Positions 1 through 7,026 of a stretch of DNA of 10,436 nt are shown piece by piece; position 1 is the stretch's first letter, and each line of letters starts with the position of its first letter. Location: assembly GCA_964496705.1 (NCBI GenBank), contig CAZCBJ010000135.1, positions 1 to 10,436 of the forward strand, given 5' to 3'. The translations under genes were made by a program, and so were the position numbers. This stretch comes from CAZCBJ01 sp964496705 (lineage in GTDB: Bacteria; Chloroflexota; Anaerolineae; Anaerolineales; Anaerolineaceae). The notes under the pieces were generated by a model. That model was not told the origin of the DNA and did no database searches. It saw nothing but the letters and a program-made list of their open reading frames with translations.

Positions 1-39
1 CTTTCCGAAAATGGACTTCAACGAATCACAAATGCCCAT
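1..39 (-). CDS. possible start of a further gene in the minus-strand cluster (partial)
   Basis: On the minus strand an ATG at 39-37 opens a frame that stays open to the window edge: 13 codons reading MGICDSLKSIFGK. It lies 13 bases after the TAG of the Cys-Ala-tailed membrane protein, with a weak AGGA element about 11 bases upstream. The short amphipathic start (Met-Gly, then alternating hydrophobic and charged residues ending in Phe-Gly-Lys) resembles the beginning of many small cytoplasmic proteins, but 13 codons cannot identify a family. If real, it is the third gene of the cluster. It could also be chance reading of a 3' untranslated region. Confidence 0.4.
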   Translation of the reverse strand, partial: MGICDSLKSIFGK

Positions 40-52
40 GCGAATGGAATTC

Positions 53-1732
53 CTAGCGCCCTCCTCCCGCGCAGGCGCAAGCGCAACCCGCGCAGGCACA
101 AGCGCAAGCGCACGAGTGACCACCACCGCCTCCTGAACGCGAGGAGGTGGATACGGGCACAGGATTTGTCTTGTTGGTGACACCACTGGTGAAATCGGTG
201 ATATTACCGATGACACCTGACGCGAAAGATTGCACACCGCCGACAATGGAGGAAGCGAATGATGAACCCGGCAGGTTGGGCAAAGATACACTCGCTCCAC
301 CGCTCCCCAAACCGCCCGGTGAACTGGATGTTGCCCCGCCTCCGGTCAGTACAGTGGGTCTGACGCCCGGGTCAAAGCGCCACCACCAACGCGGCAAAAA
401 CACAGGATCGTCACCAAATGTCCGGCGTGTGCGATTATCGTATTCTTGATCCAGCATGGTCCAGCCCATATACTCATCATAGCGTTGACTCTTGACCTCT
501 GGGGTATCAGCAGCTTCTACTTGTGCCCATGCGCGGGTCATGATGTCTTTATAATAAGCGATGGTTTCTTTGCGACTGAACCCCTTCATTTTCTCCGATA
601 CGCTTTTCACAAGAGCAATGGTCATCTGTTGCAAAGCGCGGCGTCTAGCCGTGGCCGCAGTTTGTTGAAAGGCTTCAAGGAAAGAAGTTTCATAAGTCTG
701 TAAAGTGCCAGGAAGAGGATCGGCAACTTTGATCTCTAGCGGCTCGCGTTTACTGACCTCAGCAGCATCCTTTTTTAAGACCGAGAACAGGATCATGGTC
801 ATCACTTTGTCCAAAGGCTGTTCCATCAAGATGGCAGCCTCAACCGCGGTCAAACCGCGTTTGATGCCCTGACCTTCAATAGAGATTTTTGGGGGCAGGT
901 AATGCAGTTTACGTTTCCTGGCTCCGATGGTGGCGGAGTAGATGCTCAAGCCGAATATGCCAAAAAAGAGCATGAAGAAACCTGCGCAGCAAATATCATC
1001 CGATTTGATATTTAGCGATACAGGCGGAGGCGTGGATATGGCTGACTCTGGCACCAGGCGGGCAGGGAATGCACCCCCAAAGATGTACTTGGTATGCGCA
1101 TTGGCGTTGGTTGCAGTCCAGCGGTAAAACACTCGATCGTTGTTATCATAAGCTGTCTCTGGTCCTGCTTCGCCCGGCCAACCTTTTGGGGGGTAAAAAC
1201 GAGGCTCCTGTTCGGTTAATCCAGGAGGCAGGACCAAAGTCACTGTCATGTTGGTCGTGCCTGAGACAAATTCTGAGCCAAAATAATTGGGCATGAATTG
1301 AAAGCTCGCGTAGCTTTCGGCTTCTTTCTCGGTTCCGGGGAAGAGCATGCCCTGGACTTTACCAATAAATACGTGAACTGTGCCAGATCCTGAAGCTGGG
1401 ATGGCATTTGATCCTAGCCCCAGTGCCACACCTGGATTAACATAGGGAGAACGTTCGATATCCGTGATCTTCTTTCCGTTGATCTCCGCGGTTATGCTTT
1501 TAATGTCATAACTGCCATTGGGCATGCCGATATCCACATAGTCAATCGCATCAGCGCCGGTGTTATTCTTAAATTCGATCACGTATTCGATGGATGCAGT
1601 ACCATCGCTGTTTAAAAACACCGTGACTTCCTGGCGCGGTACCTGAAAAGAGTAGTCCTGAGCAGAAACGTTGCTCACCCGCTGAGATAAAAGCAGGAAA
1701 GAGATCAAAATAATAGTTATAAACCGTTTCAT
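53..1732 (-). CDS. DUF2207-like exported membrane protein with Cys-Ala repeat tail
   Basis: A 559-residue envelope protein of unknown function. Residues 1-24 form a signal peptide (MKRF, hydrophobic core, Val-Ser-Ala before Gln-Asp). Residues 25-247 form an exterior, beta-rich region. One membrane helix spans about 248-270 and is followed by ARKRK, which by the positive-inside rule puts 271-559 in the cytoplasm. The cytoplasmic part has a helical stretch (GLTAVEAAILMEQPLDKV and after, about 293-435), then a Gly/Ser-rich low-complexity region from about 463. It ends in seven cysteines at 541, 543, 545, 547, 550, 552 and 554, separated by Ala or Ala-Gly, before a terminal GGGR. The architecture recalls DUF2207 membrane proteins, a family-level guess. 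An in-frame ATG two codons earlier (1738) is only 2 bases from the GGAGG at 1741-1745, whereas the ATG at 1732 has 8 bases of spacing, so 1732 was chosen. The zinc-ribbon gene lies 29 bases upstream, probably in the same transcript. Confidence 0.85.
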   Translation of the reverse strand: MKRFITIILISFLLLSQRVSNVSAQDYSFQVPRQEVTVFLNSDGTASIEYVIEFKNNTGADAIDYVDIGMPNGSYDIKSITAEINGKKITDIERSPYVNPGVALGLGSNAIPASGSGTVHVFIGKVQGMLFPGTEKEAESYASFQFMPNYFGSEFVSGTTNMTVTLVLPPGLTEQEPRFYPPKGWPGEAGPETAYDNNDRVFYRWTATNANAHTKYIFGGAFPARLVPESAISTPPPVSLNIKSDDICCAGFFMLFFGIFGLSIYSATIGARKRKLHYLPPKISIEGQGIKRGLTAVEAAILMEQPLDKVMTMILFSVLKKDAAEVSKREPLEIKVADPLPGTLQTYETSFLEAFQQTAATARRRALQQMTIALVKSVSEKMKGFSRKETIAYYKDIMTRAWAQVEAADTPEVKSQRYDEYMGWTMLDQEYDNRTRRTFGDDPVFLPRWWWRFDPGVRPTVLTGGGATSSSPGGLGSGGASVSLPNLPGSSFASSIVGGVQSFASGVIGNITDFTSGVTNKTNPVPVSTSSRSGGGGGHSCACACACAGCACACAGGGR

Positions 1733-1740
1733 AAACATTT

Positions 1741-1745
1741 CCTCC
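1741..1745 (-). promoter_or_regulatory. ribosome binding site deciding the start of the Cys-Ala-tailed protein
   Basis: The minus strand reads GGAGG here. It lies 8 bases before the ATG at 1732-1730 but only 2 bases before the in-frame ATG at 1738-1736, so the second ATG is the better start. Confidence 0.7.
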
Positions 1746-1761
1746 TGCCATTAAGAGAAAA

Positions 1762-2127
1762 TTACCACTTGGGTTCTTCCGTCATTGTGTAGGTGGTGTG
1801 GCAATAAGGACAGGTTACCACTGGCGCTCCCGCTGGGTCCACTTTGATATTTTCCGGTCTTAATTCTCCGCCGCATGATTTACATTTCATTTTCTCCAAA
1901 TTGACATTTCCGGGGACATTAATTTGAAGGGTGACGTTTTGTTGGGCAGCTTTTTCCTGAGCTTGTTTGCGACCGGTGAAATAGATCATCACCAACCCGA
2001 CAACCACAATGACCGCACCGACAGGAATCCAGCATGTCTGACCCCGAACCGGGTCTGTGGCACCGACCACCATTAACACACCGAAAAGGATCAGGATCGC
2101 CGCCAGGATGTACAGGATGGTTTTCAT
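1762..2127 (-). CDS. small two-helix membrane protein with C-terminal zinc ribbon
   Basis: A 121-residue protein that I do not recognise as a named family. Two hydrophobic segments (about 3-23 and 34-51) make a membrane hairpin with a short loop containing DPVRGQTCW. A GRKQ basic patch after the second helix suggests that the C-terminal half is cytoplasmic. That half carries two CxxC pairs (C82/C85 in KCKSCGG and C106/C109 in TCPYCH), typical of a zinc ribbon. The frame is open further upstream to a TTG, but GGAGG at 2133-2137 lies 5 bases before the ATG at 2127, so that start was chosen. The Cys-Ala-tailed protein follows after 29 bases, so the two are probably co-transcribed. Both are predicted to expose cysteine-rich parts to the cytoplasm, which hints at, but does not prove, a shared complex. 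Confidence 0.85.
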   Translation of the reverse strand: MKTILYILAAILILFGVLMVVGATDPVRGQTCWIPVGAVIVVVGLVMIYFTGRKQAQEKAAQQNVTLQINVPGNVNLEKMKCKSCGGELRPENIKVDPAGAPVVTCPYCHTTYTMTEEPKW

Positions 2128-2185
2128 AGTGTCCTCCAAGAATTTAGTGTATCACAATATCTGGCATTGTTATTCTATGGCGATA

Positions 2186-2191
2186 ATTATA
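2186..2191 (-). promoter_or_regulatory. candidate -10 box for the minus-strand membrane-protein cluster
   Basis: The minus strand reads TATAAT here, which would start a transcript near 2179 with a leader of about 50 bases before the zinc-ribbon gene. The hexamer 17 bases upstream (CTGTCC) matches the -35 consensus only partly. The region is AT-rich and lies between divergent genes, so the call rests on position and a perfect -10 alone. Confidence 0.35.
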
Positions 2192-2224
2192 ACCATTCGA
2201 TCTTCATGGGACAGCCGAGAGGGA

Positions 2225-2230
2225 TATAAT
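2225..2230 (+). promoter_or_regulatory. candidate -10 box for the ligA operon
   Basis: A perfect TATAAT lies 17 bases before the ligA start codon. Transcription would begin near 2237, leaving a leader of roughly 11 bases that just includes the GGAG at 2238-2241. No good -35 hexamer is visible at 16-18 bases spacing (TTCATG at 2203 is the nearest, and poor). Confidence 0.4.
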
Positions 2231-2247
2231 TCAAGTTGGAGCAAAAA

Positions 2248-4275
2248 ATGAAAGACCAATCACTATATGATGAATTAATTCATTTGCGGCGAGAGATTCA
2301 TTATCACAATTATCGATATCACGTTTTGGATGATCCAGCCATCAGTGATGCCGAATATGATGCGTTGATGGTGCGCCTCAAGTGGATTGAAACCATGCAT
2401 CCTGAGTGGATTGTGCCAGATTCACCTACACAGCGCGTGGCTAGCCTGCCATCCACCAAATTCACGAAAGTTAACCATTTGCGCCCCATATTAAGTCTTG
2501 GAAGCGGTACAACACTGGAGGATGTGAAAGCGTGGATCGAACGAATCGGCAAAATTGACGAAAGAGTGTGGGAAGCGGATTTTGTCACCGAGCCAAAAAT
2601 CGATGGTCTGACTGTGGTATTAACCTACATAAATGGCTTGTTCTTTCAGGGAGCCACGCGCGGGGACGGCGAGGTGGGTGAAGACATCACATCAAATCTG
2701 AAGACCATCCGCGCGCTGCCGTTGAGGATTCCAGCGAAAGAGAAAGATCTCGAACCGCCCACAACGCTGGTTGTGCGCGGTGAAGCGTTTATAAATATTC
2801 GTGATTTTGAGGAATTGAACGTAAAATTGGCTGAAGCGGGAGAGAAAGTGTATCAAAACCCGCGAAACACGGCAGCAGGTTCTTTGCGGCAATTGGATCC
2901 GGCATTGACGGCTGCACGACCGCTCAATTTGCTGGTTTATTCAATGGTTTATAGCGATTCATCCGTAGCCCGAAAACAATGGGATGTTTTGCAGCAATTA
3001 AGAGCTTTGGGTTTTCCGGTGGCTAAGCATTCGGAGTATTGTGAGAATTTCGAGCAATTGCTTGAATCCTGCGAAAGATGGATGCGGCGGCGGGACGAGC
3101 TGCCCTATGAGGCGGACGGGGTGGTGATCAAGATCAACGATTTGGATTTGGCTGACTCGCTCGGTGTCGTGGGCAAAGATCCGCGCGGCGCGATGGCACT
3201 CAAATTTCCAGCGCGCGAGGTTTCCACGCGTTTGCTGGGAATTGGGATAAACGTGGGAAGGACGGGTGTGCTCACTCCAACAGCGATTCTGGAAGCGGTC
3301 GAAATCGGTGGTGTGATTGTCAAGCAGGCCACACTTCATAATTTCGATTATATTGAACAACGTGATATCCGTATTGGCGACCGTGTTCTGTTGAAACGTG
3401 CTGGAGATGTAATCCCCTATGTGATTGGTCCCATCAAAGATTCGCGAGATGGTTCTGAACAGCCCTTTATGCCTCCGGAGCGGTGTCCAGCCTGTGAGCA
3501 ACCGGTGGAACATCTGGAGGGTGAGGTTGCCTGGTATTGTGTTAATCTTTCCTGCCCTGCTCAACTCGTCCGCAATTTAGAGCACTTCATTTCGAAATCT
3601 GCGATGAATATCGTTGGGTTGGGGATCCGGACAGTGGAACAATTGGTGGCGACTGGCTTGGTGAAAGATCCGGCCGACCTTTATCGTTTGACCCGGTCTG
3701 ATCTGCTCAGAATGGAAGGTTTTGCTGAAAAAAAGACCGAAAACCTTTTAGAATCCATCGAACAATCAAAAAAACAACCCCTGGCCCGTCTGATCATCGC
3801 TTTGGGTGTCCGCGGCGTTGGCGAAGTGTTGGCTCAGGATTTGACACGATATTTCTTGAATCTGGACGACCTTGGTTCAGCCACTGTGGACCAATTACAG
3901 ACCATTGAAGGTGTGGGGCCAAACATCGCCAAAGCGATAGTGGATTGGTTTGGCATGTCTTCCAACCGCATGCTGATACAGAAGCTGCGCCTGCAAGGTG
4001 TATGGCCGGTCATCGAGAAAAAAGCAGGCCAGGCGGAAGTTGAAGGCAACCTGGCAGGTTCATCTTTTGTGATCACCGGCACCCTTCCCACGCTATCAAG
4101 GGTTCAAGCTGCTGAGCTGATTCAACAGAACGGAGGAAAAGTCAGCGACAGTGTGAGCAAAAACACCAGTTATCTGGTTTTGGGCGAGAGTCCGGGGAGC
4201 AAACTGGATAAAGCGCGTAAACTCGGCATTCAGGTGATTGATGAGGCTGGGTTGTTCGGGTTGATTGGCAAATGA
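2248..4275 (+). CDS. ligA: NAD+-dependent DNA ligase LigA
   Basis: Seals nicks in duplex DNA during replication and repair, using NAD+ to form a ligase-AMP intermediate. At 675 residues it has the usual bacterial length. Domain Ia (about 1-70) carries the Tyr-rich YHNYRYHVLD region that binds NMN. The adenylation domain has the nucleophile K117 in EPKIDG, then TRGDGEVGED (137-146), NPRNTAAGSLRQLD (204-217), EADGVVIK (288-295) and LKFPA (318-322). The OB fold follows (GRTGVLTPTA). A zinc finger uses C413, C416, C431 and C436. Helix-hairpin-helix repeats span about 450-585 and a BRCT domain about 599-675. The region around LKFPA reads PRGAMALKFPA where many family members have a Trp and a Tyr, a mild variation. 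The frame extends to a TTG at 2236, but GGAG at 2238-2241 sits 6 bases before ATG 2248. First gene of a three-gene operon. Confidence 0.98.
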   Translation: MKDQSLYDELIHLRREIHYHNYRYHVLDDPAISDAEYDALMVRLKWIETMHPEWIVPDSPTQRVASLPSTKFTKVNHLRPILSLGSGTTLEDVKAWIERIGKIDERVWEADFVTEPKIDGLTVVLTYINGLFFQGATRGDGEVGEDITSNLKTIRALPLRIPAKEKDLEPPTTLVVRGEAFINIRDFEELNVKLAEAGEKVYQNPRNTAAGSLRQLDPALTAARPLNLLVYSMVYSDSSVARKQWDVLQQLRALGFPVAKHSEYCENFEQLLESCERWMRRRDELPYEADGVVIKINDLDLADSLGVVGKDPRGAMALKFPAREVSTRLLGIGINVGRTGVLTPTAILEAVEIGGVIVKQATLHNFDYIEQRDIRIGDRVLLKRAGDVIPYVIGPIKDSRDGSEQPFMPPERCPACEQPVEHLEGEVAWYCVNLSCPAQLVRNLEHFISKSAMNIVGLGIRTVEQLVATGLVKDPADLYRLTRSDLLRMEGFAEKKTENLLESIEQSKKQPLARLIIALGVRGVGEVLAQDLTRYFLNLDDLGSATVDQLQTIEGVGPNIAKAIVDWFGMSSNRMLIQKLRLQGVWPVIEKKAGQAEVEGNLAGSSFVITGTLPTLSRVQAAELIQQNGGKVSDSVSKNTSYLVLGESPGSKLDKARKLGIQVIDEAGLFGLIGK

Positions 4276-5471
4276 TGATCCCATCCCTGTATTTAAAACC
4301 AAGTCGCGAGAAAGCGATCGAGCGCAGACACCCCTGGATTTTCTCCGGCGCAGTGGAGCGGGTTGACGAGGGGGTGAAGGCAGGAGAAACGGTAGCGGTG
4401 CGGAGCACAGGCGGCGACTGGCTGGCCTGGGCGGCGTACAGCCCGCAATCGAATATCCGGGCGAGAATATGGGGGTATGAAGAAAGCGAAGCGGTGGGAG
4501 CACAGATGTTCACGAGGCGACTGCGCGTAGCCATTGAGCGCAGACTGCGATTGGGGATTTCCGCGAGAACCGATGCCTATCGGTTGGTGCATGGTGAATC
4601 GGATGGTATACCGGGATTGATCGTTGACCGATACGCGGATGTGCTGGTGGCGCAATTCCTTTCGGCAGGGGTGGAATATTGGAAGCAGTCTATCTGTCAT
4701 ATCCTGATCGAATTGACAGGCTGTCAAAATGTATACGAGCGCTCTGATTTAGATATCAGAAAACTTGAGGGGTTGCCGGAGTGGGCAGGTGTTTTGTATG
4801 GTAAAGAACCCGAACAACCAATTTTGATTGAAGAAAACGGCCTCAAGTTCTATGTGGATATTCAGAGCGGGCAAAAGACAGGATTCTATTTAGACCAACG
4901 CTTCAATCGGCAATGGTTGCGTATGAGGGCGATGGACTGCAGTGTTTTGAATTGTTTTTGTTACACAGGCGGCTTTTCCGTGTATGCATTGGCAGGTGGG
5001 GCTTCCAGTGTTCTTTCAGTGGATTCTGCTGCAGAGGCTTTACGGTTGGCAGATGAGAATATTAAACTAAATGGATTTTCAGGATGTGATATCAGCATGG
5101 TGGAGGCAGATGTTTTTCATTATCTAAGGGATTTGAGGGATCGAAACAGGAAGTTCGATATCATTATTCTTGACCCGCCCAAATTTGCCCCCACCGCAGC
5201 GCAGGCGGAGAGAGCTGCCAGAGGGTATAAGGACATCAATCTGCTGGCTTTCAAACTGCTCAACCCGGGTGGATTATTATTTACTTTCTCTTGTTCGGGA
5301 GGAATCTCTGCGGACTTTTTCCAAAAGGTGGTCATGGGCGCAGCGCTGGATGCCGGCGTAAACGCCAATATTGTGACCAGATTCGCGCAAGATTGCGACC
5401 ATCCGGTCAGCCTGTATTTCCCGGAAGGATCGTACCTTAAGGGTTTTGAAATACAGAACAGCCTGTTGTAG
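4272..5471 (+). CDS. rlmI: RlmI-type 23S rRNA (cytosine-5)-methyltransferase
   Basis: A SAM-dependent RNA methyltransferase of the RlmI family. The E. coli member makes m5C1962 in 23S rRNA and is of nearly the same length (this one 399 residues). An N-terminal PUA-like domain covers about 1-75 (RRHPWIFSGAVERV at 18-31). A central region contains GESDGIPGLIVDRY (108-121) and GQKTGFYLDQR (200-210). The Rossmann-like domain shows SAM motif I (VLNCFCYTGGFSVYAL, 225-240), an acidic residue after the next strand (D251), the catalytic-loop motif DPPKFAP (301-307), and C341 in TFSCSG, the expected catalytic cysteine. HPVSLYFPEGSYLKGF near the end is also typical. The start overlaps the ligA stop as ATGA (4272-4275), suggesting translational coupling; a second ATG follows at once at 4275. 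The exact target base is inferred from the family. Confidence 0.93.
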   Translation: MMIPSLYLKPSREKAIERRHPWIFSGAVERVDEGVKAGETVAVRSTGGDWLAWAAYSPQSNIRARIWGYEESEAVGAQMFTRRLRVAIERRLRLGISARTDAYRLVHGESDGIPGLIVDRYADVLVAQFLSAGVEYWKQSICHILIELTGCQNVYERSDLDIRKLEGLPEWAGVLYGKEPEQPILIEENGLKFYVDIQSGQKTGFYLDQRFNRQWLRMRAMDCSVLNCFCYTGGFSVYALAGGASSVLSVDSAAEALRLADENIKLNGFSGCDISMVEADVFHYLRDLRDRNRKFDIIILDPPKFAPTAAQAERAARGYKDINLLAFKLLNPGGLLFTFSCSGGISADFFQKVVMGAALDAGVNANIVTRFAQDCDHPVSLYFPEGSYLKGFEIQNSLL

Positions 5472-6449
5472 GTGAGAGAACAATTGACTTATTCCATCGT
5501 TGCGACTTTGGGCCCTGCCAGCCAGAAACCTGAAATATGGGAAGCCATGGCGGATGCGGGGGTCGATTATTTTCGCCTGAATACATCGTTTTTCACGATT
5601 GGCTCTTTACTCGGTTGGCTCGAAAAAATAACTGCCTTCACAACCCAAAGACAAATACAAATCGTTTTGGACCTGCAAGGCAGCAAATGGAGATTGGGAG
5701 TGTTCCCGCCTTTCTGTCTTGAGGCGGGGGAGTCCGTTCTGTTTGTATTTGGCGAAAGGTCTGAAGAACCTGGCGTGTTGCCCGTGCCTCACTCGGATTT
5801 TTTTCAGGCTGCAAAGACCTCCTTCGGCGAAATTACACTGAACGATGGTAAAAACCGGCTGCGCGTTCAGGGGATGGGCGAGGATTGGATTCGTGCCAGG
5901 ATCATTCAAGGCGGTCCACTCACCCCAGGCAAAGGAGTCCACCTGACAGCTTCTTCCTATCGTATGACGCAGTTGACGGAAAAAGATCAGAAGATCGTCG
6001 GGCAATTCTCCAGGATTCCCGGCATCTGGTTGGCAATTTCCTATGTTCGAGATGCTGAGGAGATGCGATCTTATCGCGCTATTCTTGGGTCTGAGACCAG
6101 GTTGATCGCGAAATTGGAACGACAGCCGGCAATTTATGAATCAAAAGAGATTTCCACATACGCTGATCAATTATGGATCTGCCGGGGAGACCTTGGATCT
6201 GAATTGGGGTTGAGCGAGATGGCAATTGCCGTTAGTCGGTTACCGGCTCCATCCGAAATCCCCATTCCGATGTTGATGGCCGGGCAGGTTTTAGAGCATA
6301 TGGTTGAAAATCCACATCCGACTCGCTCAGAGGTGTGTTATCTTCATGACATTCTGGCTCACGGTTATGCTGGGGTCGTGCTTTCTGACGAAACCGCAAT
6401 GGGCAGGTATCCGGTTGAAACATGCCGAGTTGCTGCCATGTTTCGTTAG
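5472..6449 (+). CDS. two-domain pyruvate-kinase-like protein lacking the C-terminal domain
   Basis: Resembles pyruvate kinase (PEP + ADP to pyruvate + ATP) but has 325 residues instead of about 470. The barrel start (SIVATLGPAS, 8-17), FRLNTS (34-39), a B domain (about 77-160), LTEKDQ (168-173), IAKLE (212-216), RGDLGSE (238-244), NPHPTRSEV (280-288) and LSDETAMGRYPVE (304-316) line up in order with the family. K214, E216 and D240, matching the catalytic Lys and metal ligands, are kept. DLQGSKWRL (67-75) carries the Leu/Gln/Lys pattern of K+-independent enzymes. The catalytic Thr of the usual ATQ motif is replaced: here it reads AGQ (270-272). The protein stops at the last barrel helix, and the following 40 bases before ssrA leave no room for a C domain. 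The GTG start abuts the rlmI TAG with no clear ribosome site; a TTG at 5484 is an alternative. Catalytic activity is uncertain. Confidence 0.85.
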   Translation: MREQLTYSIVATLGPASQKPEIWEAMADAGVDYFRLNTSFFTIGSLLGWLEKITAFTTQRQIQIVLDLQGSKWRLGVFPPFCLEAGESVLFVFGERSEEPGVLPVPHSDFFQAAKTSFGEITLNDGKNRLRVQGMGEDWIRARIIQGGPLTPGKGVHLTASSYRMTQLTEKDQKIVGQFSRIPGIWLAISYVRDAEEMRSYRAILGSETRLIAKLERQPAIYESKEISTYADQLWICRGDLGSELGLSEMAIAVSRLPAPSEIPIPMLMAGQVLEHMVENPHPTRSEVCYLHDILAHGYAGVVLSDETAMGRYPVETCRVAAMFR

Positions 6450-6489
6450 TTGAAATTCAACTGGTCGGGCAGAATACCCCAAAATATAG

Positions 6490-6879
6490 TGGAGATGGCG
6501 GGAATCGAACCCGCGTCCGAAAGATTCAACCCGCGGATATCTACGAGCGTAGTTCATTTTTGCTCTCGCCGATTCCAGGAGAATGAACAAACCTGAAGCC
6601 GGCCAGTCGCTAGGACCCGAGAGCCCTCTTTTGCGTAAGTCGCGGCGGTTTACGCAGCACTCTGACTTTATGACGCCTACTCTTCCACCGGCCAGAGAGC
6701 GGGGTAGGTAGACGTGACCTCACGAGGAGATCAGTTTGGCTTTGCCCAGCTTATGCAGCCAGGGGCATTGCCATGTAGTTTGTGCGATTGGCACTTGTTT
6801 TTTGCGCTGGTTTAACGAGGTCGGCGCCTCTCGGCTCGCATTCCGGGGCCAGCCTCTCCCGTCGAAGCCTGTCATCCCC
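6490..6879 (-). ncRNA. ssrA: tmRNA (ssrA), one-piece
   Basis: Transfer-messenger RNA that, with SmpB, rescues stalled ribosomes and tags the nascent protein for proteolysis. On the minus strand the 5' end reads GGGGATGACAGGCTTCGACG, the signature start of tmRNA. The 3' end reads GCGGGTTCGATTCCCGCC followed by ATCTCCA, the T arm and acceptor of the tRNA-like domain. The 7-base acceptor strands GGGGATG and CATCTCC pair with a single G-U. The end coordinate is the discriminator A; CCA is not encoded (next bases CTA). At 390 nucleotides the length is normal, and a tag frame lies inside. There is no break typical of two-piece permuted tmRNA. It is convergent with the pyruvate-kinase-like gene and divergent from corA. 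Confidence 0.97.
6751..6792 (-). other. tmRNA tag-peptide reading frame
   Basis: After an A-rich stretch the minus strand reads codons for ANRTNYMAMPLAA and then TAA. The resume codon would be GCC (Ala), and the tag of 13 residues ends in Leu-Ala-Ala, the degradation signal recognised by ClpXP and related proteases in the family. The choice of resume codon follows from the LAA-stop ending and from the Ala start usual in other species. Confidence 0.85.
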
Positions 6880-6888
6880 GGTGAAAAG

Positions 6889-6894
6889 ATTATA
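6889..6894 (-). promoter_or_regulatory. -10 box of ssrA
   Basis: The minus strand reads GGTATAATC, with a perfect TATAAT whose last base is 9 bases before the mature tmRNA 5' end. A short leader of about three bases would be removed by RNase P. No convincing -35 hexamer is visible at normal spacing. Confidence 0.6.
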
Positions 6895-6970
6895 CCGCAC
6901 ATTTTATCTGAATGGCGGTAGAATATAACCTTGTGGATTTTTAAGGTCGAACGACCCCGACCCTGTTTTC

Positions 6971-7004
6971 ATGATCACTGATCGGTCGGTGCCTGCCAGA
7001 TCAT
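6971..7004 (+). other. inverted repeat in the corA leader
   Basis: ATGATC at 6971-6976 and GATCAT at 6999-7004 are perfect inverted copies, 22 bases apart, and are followed by five T (7007-7011) just before the corA ribosome site. TGATC also recurs at 6979-6983. The stem could form a leader hairpin or serve as a binding site. The arms are short and the interior pairs poorly, so chance is possible. It does not look like a known Mg2+ riboswitch. Confidence 0.25.
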
Positions 7005-7026
7005 CCTTTTTATATAGGAGAATGCC

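Noticed and set aside
53..127. Short GC-rich DNA repeats (GCAGGCGCAAGCGCA-like) that could be taken for a CRISPR or satellite repeat
   Set aside because: They are the codons of the Cys-Ala tail, in frame to a stop codon, with no spacer structure.
2998..3564. 188-codon antisense frame within ligA
   Set aside because: Fully antisense to conserved ligA motifs, without a ribosome site or recognisable domain.
4713..4727. Palindrome TTGACA-GGC-TGTCAA
   Set aside because: It lies inside rlmI within conserved coding sequence and has no promoter or operator context; probably chance.
4096..4727. Several long antisense frames (130-144 codons) opposite the end of ligA and the start of rlmI
   Set aside because: They are shadows of GC-rich coding sequence; the plus-strand frames carry clear family motifs.
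6448..6462. Inverted repeat AGTTGAA-A-TTCAACT between the pyruvate-kinase-like gene and ssrA, as a bidirectional terminator
   Set aside because: The usable stem is about five pairs and no T run follows on either strand.
6327..6902. Open frames of 60-87 codons overlapping the ssrA region on both strands
   Set aside because: They overlap the tmRNA or run antisense to the pyruvate-kinase-like gene and have no supporting ribosome site or homology.
6919..6929. TAGAAT/TATAAC as a corA promoter
   Set aside because: No acceptable -35 hexamer at 16-18 bases and the stretch is simply AT-rich within the divergent region; too weak to report as a feature.
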